NCBI GenBank assembly: GCA_902579465.1
Contig: CACHGV010000001.1
Coordinates: 206,135-270,134, forward strand
Source: an uncultured Pelagibacteraceae bacterium
Lineage (GTDB): Bacteria; Pseudomonadota; Alphaproteobacteria; Pelagibacterales; Pelagibacteraceae
Reading direction: 5' to 3'
DNA length: 64,000 nt
A program made the translations under genes and the position numbers. The notes beneath the pieces were generated by a model that was given only the letters and a program-made list of their open reading frames with translations, did no database searches and had not been told where the DNA came from. Positions 11,728 to 20,144 of the stretch are shown here, one piece after another. Each line of letters starts with the position of its first letter. Within the stretch, counting starts at the first letter, position 1.

Positions 11728-12918
11728 TTACTCTATAATTTTTGTTACTACTCCAGCTCCTACCGTTCTACCACCTTCTCTTATTGCAAAGTTAAGTTTT
11801 TCATCCATTGCAATGGGTGTAATTAGTTTAACTGTAAATTTTGCATCATCACCTGGCATAACCATCTCAGTTCCTGATGGCAATTCAACCTCACCAGTAA
11901 CGTCAGTTGTTCTAAAGTAAAATTGAGGTCTGTATTTAGTAAAGAATGGTGTATGTCTGCCACCTTCTTCCTTTTTTAATACATAGGCTTGTGCTTCAAA
12001 TTTAGTGTGTGGTTTAATAGATCCAGGCTTACATAAAACTTGGCCTCTTTCAACATCAGTTCTTTCAACACCTCTAAGAAGTGCACCAATATTATCACCA
12101 GCTTCACCTGAGTCTAAAAGTTTTCTGAACATTTCTACTCCAGTACAAACTGATTTTTTAGTATCTCTGATACCCACTATTTCTATTTCTTCCCCAGTTT
12201 TGATTACTCCAGACTCTACTCTGCCTGTTACAACAGTTCCTCTTCCAGAAATAGAGAATACATCCTCAACTGGCATCAAGAAATCTTTATCTTTTGGTCT
12301 ATCAGGCTGAGGTATAAAATCATCAACTGCTTTCATTAAATCCATAATTGAGTTTTTACCAATTTCATCATCTCTTCCCTCGACAGCTGCTAAAGCCGAG
12401 CCCTTAACGATTGGAGTTTTGTCTCCTGGGAATTTATAAGATGTTAATAAATCTTTAATTTCTTCTTCAACCAAATCTATCATTTCTTTATCATCAACTT
12501 GGTCTACTTTATTTAAGTATACAACAATAGCAGGAACGCCTACTTGCCGAGCAAGAAGAATGTGCTCTCGAGTTTGTGGCATAGGTCCATCAGCTGCGTT
12601 TACAACTAAAATTGCACCATCCATCTGAGCAGCTCCAGTAATCATATTTTTTACGTAATCAGCATGACCTGGACAATCTACGTGAGCGTAATGTCTTTTG
12701 TCTGTCTCATATTCAACGTGTGCAGTTGAAATTGTAATTCCTCTCTCCTTTTCTTCTGGAGCCTTATCAATTTGGTCGTAAGCAGTAAATTGTGCACCAC
12801 CTGATTCTGCTAAAACTTTTGTTATCGCAGCAGTTAATGTTGTTTTTCCATGATCAACGTGACCTATAGTTCCAATATTACAGTGCGGTTTATTTCTTAC
12901 AAACTTTTCTTTTGACAT
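11728..12918 (-). CDS. tuf: elongation factor Tu
   Basis: A 396-residue EF-Tu that delivers aminoacyl-tRNA to the ribosome. The G1 P-loop GHVDHGKTT is at residues 19-27, G3 DCPGH at about 81-85, and G4 NKVD at about 136-139. The effector-region ITI and the C-terminal barrel domains are complete. It begins about 40 bases after tRNA-Gly and ends 8 bases before tRNA-Trp. This is the only tuf copy in the window. Codon choice looks more regular than in neighbouring genes, as expected for a very highly expressed protein. Confidence 0.99.
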   Translation of the reverse strand: MSKEKFVRNKPHCNIGTIGHVDHGKTTLTAAITKVLAESGGAQFTAYDQIDKAPEEKERGITISTAHVEYETDKRHYAHVDCPGHADYVKNMITGAAQMDGAILVVNAADGPMPQTREHILLARQVGVPAIVVYLNKVDQVDDKEMIDLVEEEIKDLLTSYKFPGDKTPIVKGSALAAVEGRDDEIGKNSIMDLMKAVDDFIPQPDRPKDKDFLMPVEDVFSISGRGTVVTGRVESGVIKTGEEIEIVGIRDTKKSVCTGVEMFRKLLDSGEAGDNIGALLRGVERTDVERGQVLCKPGSIKPHTKFEAQAYVLKKEEGGRHTPFFTKYRPQFYFRTTDVTGEVELPSGTEMVMPGDDAKFTVKLITPIAMDEKLNFAIREGGRTVGAGVVTKIIE

Positions 12919-12959
12919 TACTTTTTTACCTCATTTTTTTTTGTTCTTTTTTTAATAGT

Positions 12960-13033
12960 TGGAGCGGGTAAAGGGAATCGAACCCTTACATCCAGCTTGG
13001 AAGGCTAGCGTTCTACCATTGAACTACACCCGC
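12960..13033 (-). tRNA. trnG: tRNA-Gly (anticodon TCC)
   Basis: A 74-base tRNA with encoded CCA. The acceptor stem is GCGGGTG/TACCCGC, and the anticodon stem CTAGC/GCTGG encloses loop CTTCCAA, giving UCC. The T-loop GGTTCGATTCC is normal. It lies between tRNA-Tyr and tuf on the same strand, so it is probably co-transcribed and cut out of the tuf leader. Confidence 0.97.
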
Positions 13034-13075
13034 AACACCCAAGTATACTCCTTAATTATTTAAAATTTTATTGAA

Positions 13076-13161
<86 letters not shown>

Positions 13162-13214
13162 CTAATAGCAGAGGAAGCGTCCCCTTGTTCAATAAACCTT
13201 TAAACAACATGCGT

Positions 13215-13242
13215 TTTATATATTTTTATTGTACAAATGCAA
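13215..13242 (-). promoter_or_regulatory. candidate promoter for the tRNA-Tyr/tuf operon
   Basis: On the minus strand a TTGCAT -35 (13242-13237), a 16-base spacer and a TATAAA -10 (13220-13215) lie in the 131-base divergent gap between tRNA-Tyr and rlmB. The predicted start would be about 45 bases upstream of the mature tRNA-Tyr 5' end. Sigma-70-like by eye only. Confidence 0.45.
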
Positions 13243-13292
13243 TACGTGAATTTCAGAAAAAATAGTATAAAAACCCTGTAAATTCGTAAAAT

Positions 13293-14030
13293 ATGACTCA
13301 AAAATCATCCTTTTTTATAGCTGGAAGACACGCTGTTATTGGAGCATTAAAAAACCCAAATAGAAGAGTAATCAAAATATTCTTAACGGAGGAGAGTAAA
13401 AAAAATATACATAAGCAGAATCCTAATAAAAATTTATTAAAAGATATAAAAGTTTTTTTCAAAACCAAAAAGGAATTAGATAAATATTGTAGAAGTGAAG
13501 ATATTTTACATCAAGGATATATTGCAGAAATTGAACATTTAGAAAATCCTGAATTAAAAGAGTTTATTAAAGGCAAAAATAATTTAACATTTGTATGTTT
13601 AGATGAAGTTACTGATCCAAGAAACATAGGTTCTTTAATCAGAAGTGCAGCTTCATTTAATATAGATGGTCTGATTGTTAAAGAAAGACATTATCCAAGT
13701 GAAAGTAAATTATTATATAAATCAGCAAGCGGTTGTGTTGAGCAATTAAATATTTTTCAAGTTTCAAATATAAATACTACTTTAAAATATTTAAGGGATA
13801 AAAATTTTTGGATTTATGGTTTCATTGCGAACAGTGACAAGAACTTTACAGAAGTCAAATGGAATGGAAACAATGTATTATTATTTGGTTCTGAAGGACA
13901 TGGTCTTAATCAACATACTAAAAAATATACTGATTTCTCTGTAAAGATAAACATTAACAAAAATATTGAGAGTTTGAATATATCCAATAGTGCGGCGATA
14001 GTTTTTCATCATATAAATCAACAAAAATAA
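13293..14030 (+). CDS. rlmB: 23S rRNA 2'-O-ribose methyltransferase, TrmH/RlmB family
   Basis: A 245-residue SpoU/TrmH-family enzyme. An N-terminal L30e-like substrate-binding part (about 1-85, beginning FIAGRHAVIGALKNP) precedes the SPOUT knot domain. Motif 1 (DEVTDPRNIGSLIRSA) is at about 104-119, motif 2 (LLFGSEGHGL) near 195-204, and motif 3 (SLNISNSAAIVF) near the C-terminus. The domain order and N-terminus match RlmB, which methylates G2251 of 23S rRNA with SAM; another TrmH-family RNA target cannot be excluded. The gene diverges from the tRNA-Tyr/tuf unit and is followed 41 bases later by tRNA-Thr. Confidence 0.88.
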   Translation: MTQKSSFFIAGRHAVIGALKNPNRRVIKIFLTEESKKNIHKQNPNKNLLKDIKVFFKTKKELDKYCRSEDILHQGYIAEIEHLENPELKEFIKGKNNLTFVCLDEVTDPRNIGSLIRSAASFNIDGLIVKERHYPSESKLLYKSASGCVEQLNIFQVSNINTTLKYLRDKNFWIYGFIANSDKNFTEVKWNGNNVLLFGSEGHGLNQHTKKYTDFSVKININKNIESLNISNSAAIVFHHINQQK

Positions 14031-14071
14031 TTTGTTGATAATATAATAAATACTATTAAAAAATGCTTCAT

Positions 14072-14147
14072 GCCCTTGTAGCTCAGTTGGTAGAGCAATT
14101 GATTTGTAATCAATAGGTCCGCGGTTCGAGTCCGTGCGGGGGCACCA
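14072..14147 (+). tRNA. trnT: tRNA-Thr (anticodon TGT)
   Basis: A 76-base tRNA with encoded CCA. The acceptor stem is GCCCTTG/CGGGGGC with a G-T pair, the anticodon stem ATTGA/TCAAT encloses TTTGTAA, and the T-arm carries GGTTCGAGTCC. It lies downstream of rlmB. The convergent DmdA-like gene ends three bases from its 3' end. Confidence 0.95.
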
Positions 14148-14149
14148 AA

Positions 14150-15298
14150 CTAACTTAATGATTTTGATGTGATTTGTTTTTTTGGATCAAAAAAAGGTTT
14201 TTTAATAACTTCACATTTAAAATTCTTTTCCTGAATTATAACCTCAATTTCTAAACCAATTTTGGAATATTTAATGTCAACCATGGCTAAAGCAATATTC
14301 TTTTTTAAACGTGGAGAATAAACAGCTGAAGTTACTTTTCCTATAACATTATTGTCAACCACTAAGGGCCAAAATATAGTGTTGGGTCCACTTAATTTTT
14401 CACATTTTATTTCTAAACCAATTTGCAATCTTTTTACACCATCAGCTTTAATTTTTTTAAGCGCTTCTTTGCCGATAAAATTAATATTTCCATCTAAATT
14501 AACTAAACGATCTAAACCTAATTCAAATGGGTTTGTATGCATATCTGCATCAGCATGGTAAGAAAGCATACCACCTTCTATTCTTCTAATTGAGGAAGTG
14601 TGACCTGGTTTTAATCCAGATTCCTTTCCTGCAAACATAATTTTTTCATATAATTCATTTCCTTTTGAACCATCTCTTAAAAACAATTCATAACCAAATT
14701 CACTAGACCAACCAGTTCTTGATACAATTAATGGTATTCCGTCTAAATCTAATTCTCTAAACCAATAATATTTTAAATCTTTTATACTTTCTCCAAATAA
14801 TTTAATCATTATTTCAGCAGACTTGGGTCCTTGTAATTGTAATGGGGAAACATCTGGTTCTGTTATTTTCACATTTAATCCAGAGTTGATTGCTACACCT
14901 TGTGCCCATAATAAAATATCACTATCACCTAAAGATAGCCAAAAGTGATTTTCTCCTAAACGTAAAAGAACAGGGTCATTTAGCACACCACCTTCTTCGT
15001 TTGTAATTAAAACATATTTGCATTGACCAATAGATAATTTTGAAAGATCTCTAGGGGTTAATAATTGAATAAATTTAAAAGCATCTGGTCCAGTAATTTC
15101 AACTTGTCTTTCAACAGCAACGTCGCATAAAATTGCTGTTTCAATTAGGTTCCAAAAATTCTGTTCAGGATTGCCAAAATCACGTGGTATATACATGTGA
15201 TTATACACAGAAAAGCCAGTAGCCCCCCATTTAACTGTAGAATCAAAATATGGAGATTTTCTAATTTGAGTCCCAAACCCAAAATTTTTGTTGCTCAT
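14150..15298 (-). CDS. DmdA/GcvT-family aminomethyltransferase-like protein
   Basis: A 382-residue protein of the folate-binding GcvT superfamily. The N-terminal half resembles DMSP demethylase DmdA more than the glycine-cleavage T protein: YNHMYIPRDFG, VAVERQVEITGPDAFKFIQLLTPRDLSKLSIGQCKYV and GGVLNDPVLLRL, then EPDVSPLQLQGPKSAEIM. The central block GWSSEFGYELFLRDGS and a C-terminal GcvT_C-like part follow. No gcvH or gcvP is nearby, so a role in the glycine cleavage complex is unlikely. Its start codon overlaps the nadK stop (TAATG), so the two are probably translationally coupled. The substrate (DMSP or another methylated compound) cannot be told from sequence. It may be a paralogue rather than the true DmdA. 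Confidence 0.75.
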   Translation of the reverse strand: MSNKNFGFGTQIRKSPYFDSTVKWGATGFSVYNHMYIPRDFGNPEQNFWNLIETAILCDVAVERQVEITGPDAFKFIQLLTPRDLSKLSIGQCKYVLITNEEGGVLNDPVLLRLGENHFWLSLGDSDILLWAQGVAINSGLNVKITEPDVSPLQLQGPKSAEIMIKLFGESIKDLKYYWFRELDLDGIPLIVSRTGWSSEFGYELFLRDGSKGNELYEKIMFAGKESGLKPGHTSSIRRIEGGMLSYHADADMHTNPFELGLDRLVNLDGNINFIGKEALKKIKADGVKRLQIGLEIKCEKLSGPNTIFWPLVVDNNVIGKVTSAVYSPRLKKNIALAMVDIKYSKIGLEIEVIIQEKNFKCEVIKKPFFDPKKQITSKSLS

Positions 15299-16068
15299 TA
15301 ATTTATTTCTTTTCTGATTTGTTCTATTTTAATTTTTTTTTGAAGACTTCTATTTGAATCATAAAGAAGATTAAACTTAATTTTTTTATTTATTTTAATA
15401 AAGATAATTTTTGCATTTCTCACTTCGTAATTGTCAGCAACCGCACTTATTGGTCTTTTATTAATATTAAGATTTTTGATTGTAATTTTTGATTTATCGC
15501 TCACAATTCTTCCCTTCCATCTTCTAGGTCTAAAAGCACTAATAGGCCTAATAGAAAGTTTTTTTGAGTCTAAGTTTAATATTGGTCCATAAACTGACAT
15601 ATTGTATGCAGTGCTGCCCGCAGGTGTTGATATCAATACACCATCAGAAACTAGTTTTTTAATAATTTTTTGTGAACCGTTAGAAATTTCAAGTGATGCA
15701 GTCTGCCTACTTTGTCTTAAAATTGAGACTTCATTTATAGCAATAGACTTTTTAGTTTTATTAAACTTATTCCTTACGCTCATTTCTAAAGGAGAAATTG
15801 AAACTTGTTTTGCTTTAGATAGATTTCTAATAGTATTTTTTGAAGAGAACTTATTCATTAAAAAACCATAACTACCAGCATTTATTCCATAGAAAGGTTT
15901 TTTGTATTTATTATACTTTTTCAATGACGAAAGCATAAAACCATCACCTCCAACAACAATTATTAGATTGCATTTACCTAATGATATATTTTTGATTTTA
16001 TGATCTAGAAAATTTTTAATTTTTTTTGATGTTTTTGTATGATCAAAAAGTATGTGTGGTTTTATCAT
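15298..16068 (-). CDS. nadK: NAD kinase
   Basis: A 256-residue ATP-NAD kinase making NADP. The diagnostic GGDGF motif is at residues 40-44 (VVGGDGFMLSSL), and the NAD-binding block DGVLISTPAGSTAYNMSVYGPIL lies in the middle. The length is normal for the short proteobacterial form. It starts 4 bases from the 3' end of tRNA-Leu on the same strand and overlaps the DmdA-like gene at TAATG. Confidence 0.93.
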   Translation of the reverse strand: MIKPHILFDHTKTSKKIKNFLDHKIKNISLGKCNLIIVVGGDGFMLSSLKKYNKYKKPFYGINAGSYGFLMNKFSSKNTIRNLSKAKQVSISPLEMSVRNKFNKTKKSIAINEVSILRQSRQTASLEISNGSQKIIKKLVSDGVLISTPAGSTAYNMSVYGPILNLDSKKLSIRPISAFRPRRWKGRIVSDKSKITIKNLNINKRPISAVADNYEVRNAKIIFIKINKKIKFNLLYDSNRSLQKKIKIEQIRKEIN

Positions 16069-16072
16069 TTAG

Positions 16073-16158
16073 TGGTGCCCTCGGCCAGACTCGAACTGGC
16101 ACTCCATAAATGGCAAGGATTTTAAGTCCTTTGTGTCTACCAATTTCACCACGAGGGC
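16073..16158 (-). tRNA. trnL: tRNA-Leu (anticodon TAA)
   Basis: An 86-base class II tRNA with encoded CCA and a long variable arm. The acceptor stem is GCCCTCG/CGAGGGC, the anticodon arm reads AGGACTTAAAATCCT with TAA in the loop, and the T-arm carries AGTTCGAGTCTGG. It precedes nadK on the same strand with a 4-base gap, so processing must release the nadK message. Confidence 0.96.
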
Positions 16159-16364
16159 TCTTAAATTTCGCATTGTTATATATTGATTTATTTATAACTC
16201 AAGTAACCAAAGAACTACAAGTATAACTTTGTGTGTATGATGTTCCTTTGATTGCTATAGTGGTGCCAGGACAAAGTAAAAATTAGCATTATCTATCGAC
16301 AGTAAAACATTCAGCTAAAATTAAGTGTCAATATATTTTGAAAATATTCTTTAATAACTTAGTA

Positions 16365-16383
16365 TTAACTATGTTAAAGTAAA
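16365..16383 (+). promoter_or_regulatory. inverted repeat TTAAC-N3-GTTAA upstream of methyltransferase gene
   Basis: TTAAC TAT GTTAA followed by AGTAAA ends 4 bases before the start codon at 16388. An almost identical element (TTAAC AA GTTAA AGTAAA, 17230-17247) precedes the next gene. The shared core GTTAAAGTAAA and flanking half-site suggest a common operator or promoter element. Function is inferred, and in this A+T-rich sequence chance is possible. Confidence 0.3.
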
Positions 16384-16387
16384 TCTT

Positions 16388-17188
16388 ATGTATATATATA
16401 AAAACAGAAGTAATTTTTATTTTGATATTGTTAAGCAATTAATACCACAAGACGATTCTACAATTTTGATATGTGGAGGTGCAATTTTGGATAAACAAAT
16501 TTTTCAGAAATTGAAAATTAACAATGTAACAATTACAAATTTGGATGAAAGAACATCACCTGCAGAATTCTTGCCATACAATTGGGATTATCAAGATGCA
16601 GAAAAATTAAATTATAAAGATAATTCATTTGATTATGTGATTATGCATGATGCCATTCACCATTGTTCAAAGCCTCATAGTACACTCATAGAATTATTTA
16701 GAGTAGCAAAAAGAGGTGTTTTAGCTTTTGAGTCACGGGATTCATTTGTTATGAGAATATTAGAAAGACTAAAACTAACACAAACTTATGAACATGCTGC
16801 GGTATTTCATCATGATTGTGTTTATGGAGGAGTAAACAATACAGAAATACCTAACTATATATTTAGATGGACAGAAAGAGAAATAGAAAAGACAATTAAT
16901 TCATATTCACCCTGTTATAATCATAAATTTGTATATAGATATGGCAGTTCTTTTCCATCATCACCTGCTTATGAAAGAGGGGGAAATTATAAAATGTTAT
17001 TATTAAAAATCTTATTACCATTTTATAAAATATTTAAATTATTTTTTAAAAAACAACAAAATCTATTTGCATTTTACATAGAAAAATCATCGAATAAATC
17101 AATTCTAAAACCATGGCTTAATATAGATGACAAAAATAACATATCATTTAATCGTCAATGGGCTGAAAAATACTATAAAACCAAGTAG
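16388..17188 (+). CDS. class I SAM-dependent methyltransferase (Methyltransf_11-like)
   Basis: A 266-residue protein. The Rossmann-fold methyltransferase core spans about residues 24-125: motif I is degenerate (ILICGGAILD, lacking the usual GxGxG), the acidic ribose-binding position follows as TNLDE, and NSFDYVIMHDAIHHC is a good type-11 motif IV. A hydrophobic, Lys/Phe-rich stretch at about 204-236 could be membrane-associating. The acceptor is unknown. It precedes the glucosylglycerate genes on the same strand but is 87 bases away, so membership in that unit is uncertain. The 229-base stretch between tRNA-Leu and this gene holds no other gene that I can see. Confidence 0.6.
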   Translation: MYIYKNRSNFYFDIVKQLIPQDDSTILICGGAILDKQIFQKLKINNVTITNLDERTSPAEFLPYNWDYQDAEKLNYKDNSFDYVIMHDAIHHCSKPHSTLIELFRVAKRGVLAFESRDSFVMRILERLKLTQTYEHAAVFHHDCVYGGVNNTEIPNYIFRWTEREIEKTINSYSPCYNHKFVYRYGSSFPSSPAYERGGNYKMLLLKILLPFYKIFKLFFKKQQNLFAFYIEKSSNKSILKPWLNIDDKNNISFNRQWAEKYYKTK

Positions 17189-17229
17189 AAAAAAATTTTT
17201 TTTATTTTATCATTTTATAAATTTGTACG

Positions 17230-17247
17230 TTAACAAGTTAAAGTAAA
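17230..17247 (+). promoter_or_regulatory. inverted repeat TTAAC-N2-GTTAA upstream of gpgP-like gene
   Basis: The element TTAACAAGTTAAAGTAAA matches the one at 16365-16383 except for the spacer. It lies 28 bases before the start codon at 17276. It may be a shared regulatory site for the methyltransferase and glucosylglycerate genes. No known regulator is visible nearby. Confidence 0.3.
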
Positions 17248-17275
17248 CTTAAAATAATTAATTTAATAATTTATT

Positions 17276-18076
17276 ATGTCCAAGAAAAAAATTTTAATTT
17301 TCACAGATTTAGATGGATCGCTATTAGATAAAGAAACTTTTAAATTTGATGTTATAAAAGATTATTTAAAAGAATTAATTTCAAGTGGTATTTTGATTAT
17401 TCCAAACTCAAGTAAAACTGAGTCTGAATTATTAGATTTTAATAAACAGTATAATTTTGATTTTAGTTTTATATCGGAGAATGGGTCGTCTATATATGGA
17501 CTGAATAAAATAGATCAAAGTTTACCTCAGAGGGTTGTAATAAGTAGATCAATAGATGAAATACAAAAAATATATGACGCAAATATTAGTTTAGATTTAA
17601 AAAATAAAATTACTCCTATTTTGGAATTAGAAATTGATGAACAACAAAAAATTTTTGGGCTTCCATTAAATAAATTATCTTTAGCAACTAAAAGAATGCA
17701 CTCGATACCTATTCAATTTAGAGGAACTGAAACAGAAAAAAATAATTTCATTAAAAATATCGGTGAAATTGGTTTAACTGCACAGTCAGGAGGAAGAATA
17801 ATTAACATATGTGACAATACTAATAAATCAAAAGCAATGTCCAAAGCTGTAAAATTAATAAGAAAAAAATTAGGCAATGAATGTATTACAATTGGTGTTG
17901 GTGACAATGAAAATGACATAGAAATGCTTAAACAGACTGATTATCCCTGTTTGGTTAAGAATGAAAATTTTGATAGTTCTTTGATAAATATAGATAATTT
18001 AATCAAATCTTCTGAGCCATCTCCTTTAGGATGGGCTGATGTGATCAAAACGGCTATACAAATAATTGAAACTTAG
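17276..18076 (+). CDS. glucosyl-3-phosphoglycerate / mannosyl-3-phosphoglycerate phosphatase family (HAD-IIB)
   Basis: A 266-residue HAD-superfamily phosphatase. HAD motif I FTDLDGSLLD has catalytic aspartates D11 and D13, motif II is PNSSKTESE, a FISENGSSIYG segment follows, and motif IV GVGDNENDIEML lies near the C-terminus. The C2B cap arrangement and the SENGSSIY block match the mannosyl-3-phosphoglycerate phosphatase (MpgP) family. The next gene, 14 bases downstream, is a GT81-like synthase, so the likely substrate is glucosyl-3-phosphoglycerate, giving glucosylglycerate, a compatible solute made under salt or nitrogen stress. Glucose versus mannose specificity cannot be proved from sequence. 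Confidence 0.8.
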   Translation: MSKKKILIFTDLDGSLLDKETFKFDVIKDYLKELISSGILIIPNSSKTESELLDFNKQYNFDFSFISENGSSIYGLNKIDQSLPQRVVISRSIDEIQKIYDANISLDLKNKITPILELEIDEQQKIFGLPLNKLSLATKRMHSIPIQFRGTETEKNNFIKNIGEIGLTAQSGGRIINICDNTNKSKAMSKAVKLIRKKLGNECITIGVGDNENDIEMLKQTDYPCLVKNENFDSSLINIDNLIKSSEPSPLGWADVIKTAIQIIET

Positions 18077-18090
18077 GATAGGTTCCCGCC

Positions 18091-19311
18091 ATGAGTGATT
18101 TCTATCAGGATGGTACCATATCAACACTTCACGACTTTGGAACTAAGTCAACTAAAGATCTTGAGAAAGATTTATTAAAATTTTCCAAAGAAAGAAAGAT
18201 GGAACTAATTTTACCTTGTCTTTATTCTGAATTGAAGGGTGATGCACTACCAAAAATTGTTACTGAAATTAGTAAAACGAATTATTTAAACCACATAATC
18301 ATTGGTTTAGATAAAGCAACTGAAGCTCAAGCTAGGAAGGCTTGGACTTTTTTTGAAAAATTAGAAACTCCATTTACAATCCTTTGGAACGATGGACCTA
18401 ATCTTAAAAAATTAGATAAAGAACTAAAAAAATTAGGACTTGCTCCTAATGAATATGGAAAAGGTCGAAATGTTTGGTATTGCATTGGCATGTCTATTGC
18501 AAGAGACAGTGCAAGATCTGTGGCATTACATGATTGTGATATAAAAACTTATGATCGTAGAATGTTAGCAAAATTATTTTATCCTGTTGTAAATCCACTA
18601 TTTAATTTTGAATTTTGTAAAGGTTTTTATCCAAGAGTTGCAGATAATAAAATGAATGGAAGAGTTGCAAGATTACTGGTTTTCCCACTTTTAAATGCAT
18701 TAGAAAAAACTATAGGAAATAGCGATTACTTAAATTTTATGAAATCTTTTAAATATCCTTTAGCAGGAGAATTTTCATTTAGAAGAAATATTCTACCAGA
18801 ATTAAGAATTTCATCTGACTGGGGAATAGAAATTGGAATTCTATCTGAAATGCAAAGAAATTTTTCACCTCAAAATATTTGTCAGGTAGATTTAGCAGAT
18901 ACTTATGACCATAAACACCAAAACTTATCTATAAATGATGAAAAACAAGGTCTATCAAGAATGTCTATTGATATAATTAAAACATTTATAAAGAAGCTAG
19001 CAACCCAAGGTCATTCATTCAGTAAAGAACAATTTAGATCTTTAAAGGCAACATATTATAGAGCAGCTTTAGATTTAATAGATGCATATAGAAACGATGC
19101 GCAAATGAATGGTCTAAAATTCGACTCACATACAGAGGAAAAGGCTGTTGAATTGTTTGCTGCAAATATTATGAAAGCAGGTGATGCTTTCTATCAAAAT
19201 CCAATGGATACACCTTTTATACCTACATGGAGCAGAGTTAAAAGTGCAATACCAGATTTTTTAATAAGATTAGAAAAAGCAGTTAACGAAGATAACATGC
19301 GTTATATTTAA
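18091..19311 (+). CDS. gpgS: glucosyl-3-phosphoglycerate synthase-like glycosyltransferase (GT81)
   Basis: A 406-residue GT-A glycosyltransferase. The metal-binding DxD-type triplet is D148-C-D150 in SVALHDCDIKTYDRRML. It is followed by the GpgS-like acceptor region FEFCKGFYPRVADNKMNGRVARLLVFPLL and then GEFSFRRNILPELRISSDWGIEIGILSEM. These blocks are typical of GT81 enzymes that join a sugar nucleotide (usually UDP- or ADP-glucose) to 3-phosphoglycerate. The neighbouring phosphatase completes a two-step glucosylglycerate pathway. The alternative, a mannosyl-3-phosphoglycerate synthase (GT55/GT78), fits the sequence less well. Confidence 0.75.
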   Translation: MSDFYQDGTISTLHDFGTKSTKDLEKDLLKFSKERKMELILPCLYSELKGDALPKIVTEISKTNYLNHIIIGLDKATEAQARKAWTFFEKLETPFTILWNDGPNLKKLDKELKKLGLAPNEYGKGRNVWYCIGMSIARDSARSVALHDCDIKTYDRRMLAKLFYPVVNPLFNFEFCKGFYPRVADNKMNGRVARLLVFPLLNALEKTIGNSDYLNFMKSFKYPLAGEFSFRRNILPELRISSDWGIEIGILSEMQRNFSPQNICQVDLADTYDHKHQNLSINDEKQGLSRMSIDIIKTFIKKLATQGHSFSKEQFRSLKATYYRAALDLIDAYRNDAQMNGLKFDSHTEEKAVELFAANIMKAGDAFYQNPMDTPFIPTWSRVKSAIPDFLIRLEKAVNEDNMRYI

Positions 19312-19333
19312 TTTTAAATACTGTAAAGAATTT

Positions 19334-20128
19334 TTAATATTTAACGACTTTACCCCAAAGTGATTGAGATGGTCCAAAGCCTAAACGGGCATCTTCCATT
19401 TTAAGCACTCTTGTATAATCAACCATCATATTTATACCTGGTCCATAGATCTCTATATATTTTGATAATACATCCTGGTCATCAGCCTCAACCATAAATT
19501 GATTCAAATGAAGTGGACTAATAATTTTATCAATTACATTCCATCTATAATTTTTCTTATCAAGATTTTCTGTTAAACCCTCTGATTCTAGTAATATTTT
19601 CCATGAACCAGCCTCAATAAATCTTTTAGATTGCATTTTAATTCGTTCTACAAAAATTTCTTCCTCAATAACCTTGGAATGTGCAAACGCGACACCAACC
19701 TCATTAATAACTTTTATCCCTTTGCCTGTTGCATTTTCGATCAGTCTACACATCTCATCATCATCTAAAGAACGAGCTATTCTTGAAATTTCAATTATAT
19801 CAATACCTAGATTAACAACTGTATCCAGATAATCATCTACCACTTCTTTACCACCAGACATTGCAACGTCCATAATTGGATTTCCTAATGCAACTTGAAC
19901 ACTATGTTTTTTGCAGGTTTCGATAAATCTCAAAAGAGATTTTTTACTCATCATTGCACCTTGTTTTCCAGAAATCTTAAAGATATCAACAAGGTTTGCA
20001 TATGCTTCTAGGTAATCATCTATACAATTTCCTACCATCACAGGTGCCCTAACATAATTTATGCCTGTCTCACGAGGTTTCTCTTTTCTTTTTATGAAAG
20101 GTAATTTTGGAAATGTTATTTCAGTCAT
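19334..20128 (-). CDS. ComA-like (phosphosulfolactate synthase family) TIM-barrel protein, copy 1
   Basis: A 264-residue protein resembling ComA, the enzyme that adds sulfite to phosphoenolpyruvate to form phosphosulfolactate. Family-like blocks in order are KPRETGINYV near the N-terminus, DIFKIS, DIIEISRIARSLDDDEMCRLIENATGKGIKVINEVG, a GSWKILLESEGL segment and the C-terminal IEIYGPGINMMVDYTRVLKMEDARLGFG. The length is right for the family. It is the last gene of a minus-strand unit with a tripartite tricarboxylate transporter, 16 bases after the permease gene. A second divergent ComA-like gene sits on the other side of the transporter at 23402. The reaction is not established; the link to sulfonate or C3-acid metabolism is inference. 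Confidence 0.62.
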   Translation of the reverse strand: MTEITFPKLPFIKRKEKPRETGINYVRAPVMVGNCIDDYLEAYANLVDIFKISGKQGAMMSKKSLLRFIETCKKHSVQVALGNPIMDVAMSGGKEVVDDYLDTVVNLGIDIIEISRIARSLDDDEMCRLIENATGKGIKVINEVGVAFAHSKVIEEEIFVERIKMQSKRFIEAGSWKILLESEGLTENLDKKNYRWNVIDKIISPLHLNQFMVEADDQDVLSKYIEIYGPGINMMVDYTRVLKMEDARLGFGPSQSLWGKVVKY

Positions 20129-20144
20129 TATAAATTATATTTAT

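Noticed and set aside
11544..11738. Short plus-strand frame reading SEGNRTPNLRFWRPALYQLSYTP
   Set aside because: This is the translated complement of tRNA-Trp, a well-known false protein seen wherever tRNA genes are read as coding.
16258..16267. Repeat of the tRNA-Leu 3' end (AGTGGTGCC) downstream, considered as an attachment site
   Set aside because: The copy is only about 9 bases and lies on the 5' side of the tRNA, while integrative elements duplicate the 3' end; no integrase or island is present between.
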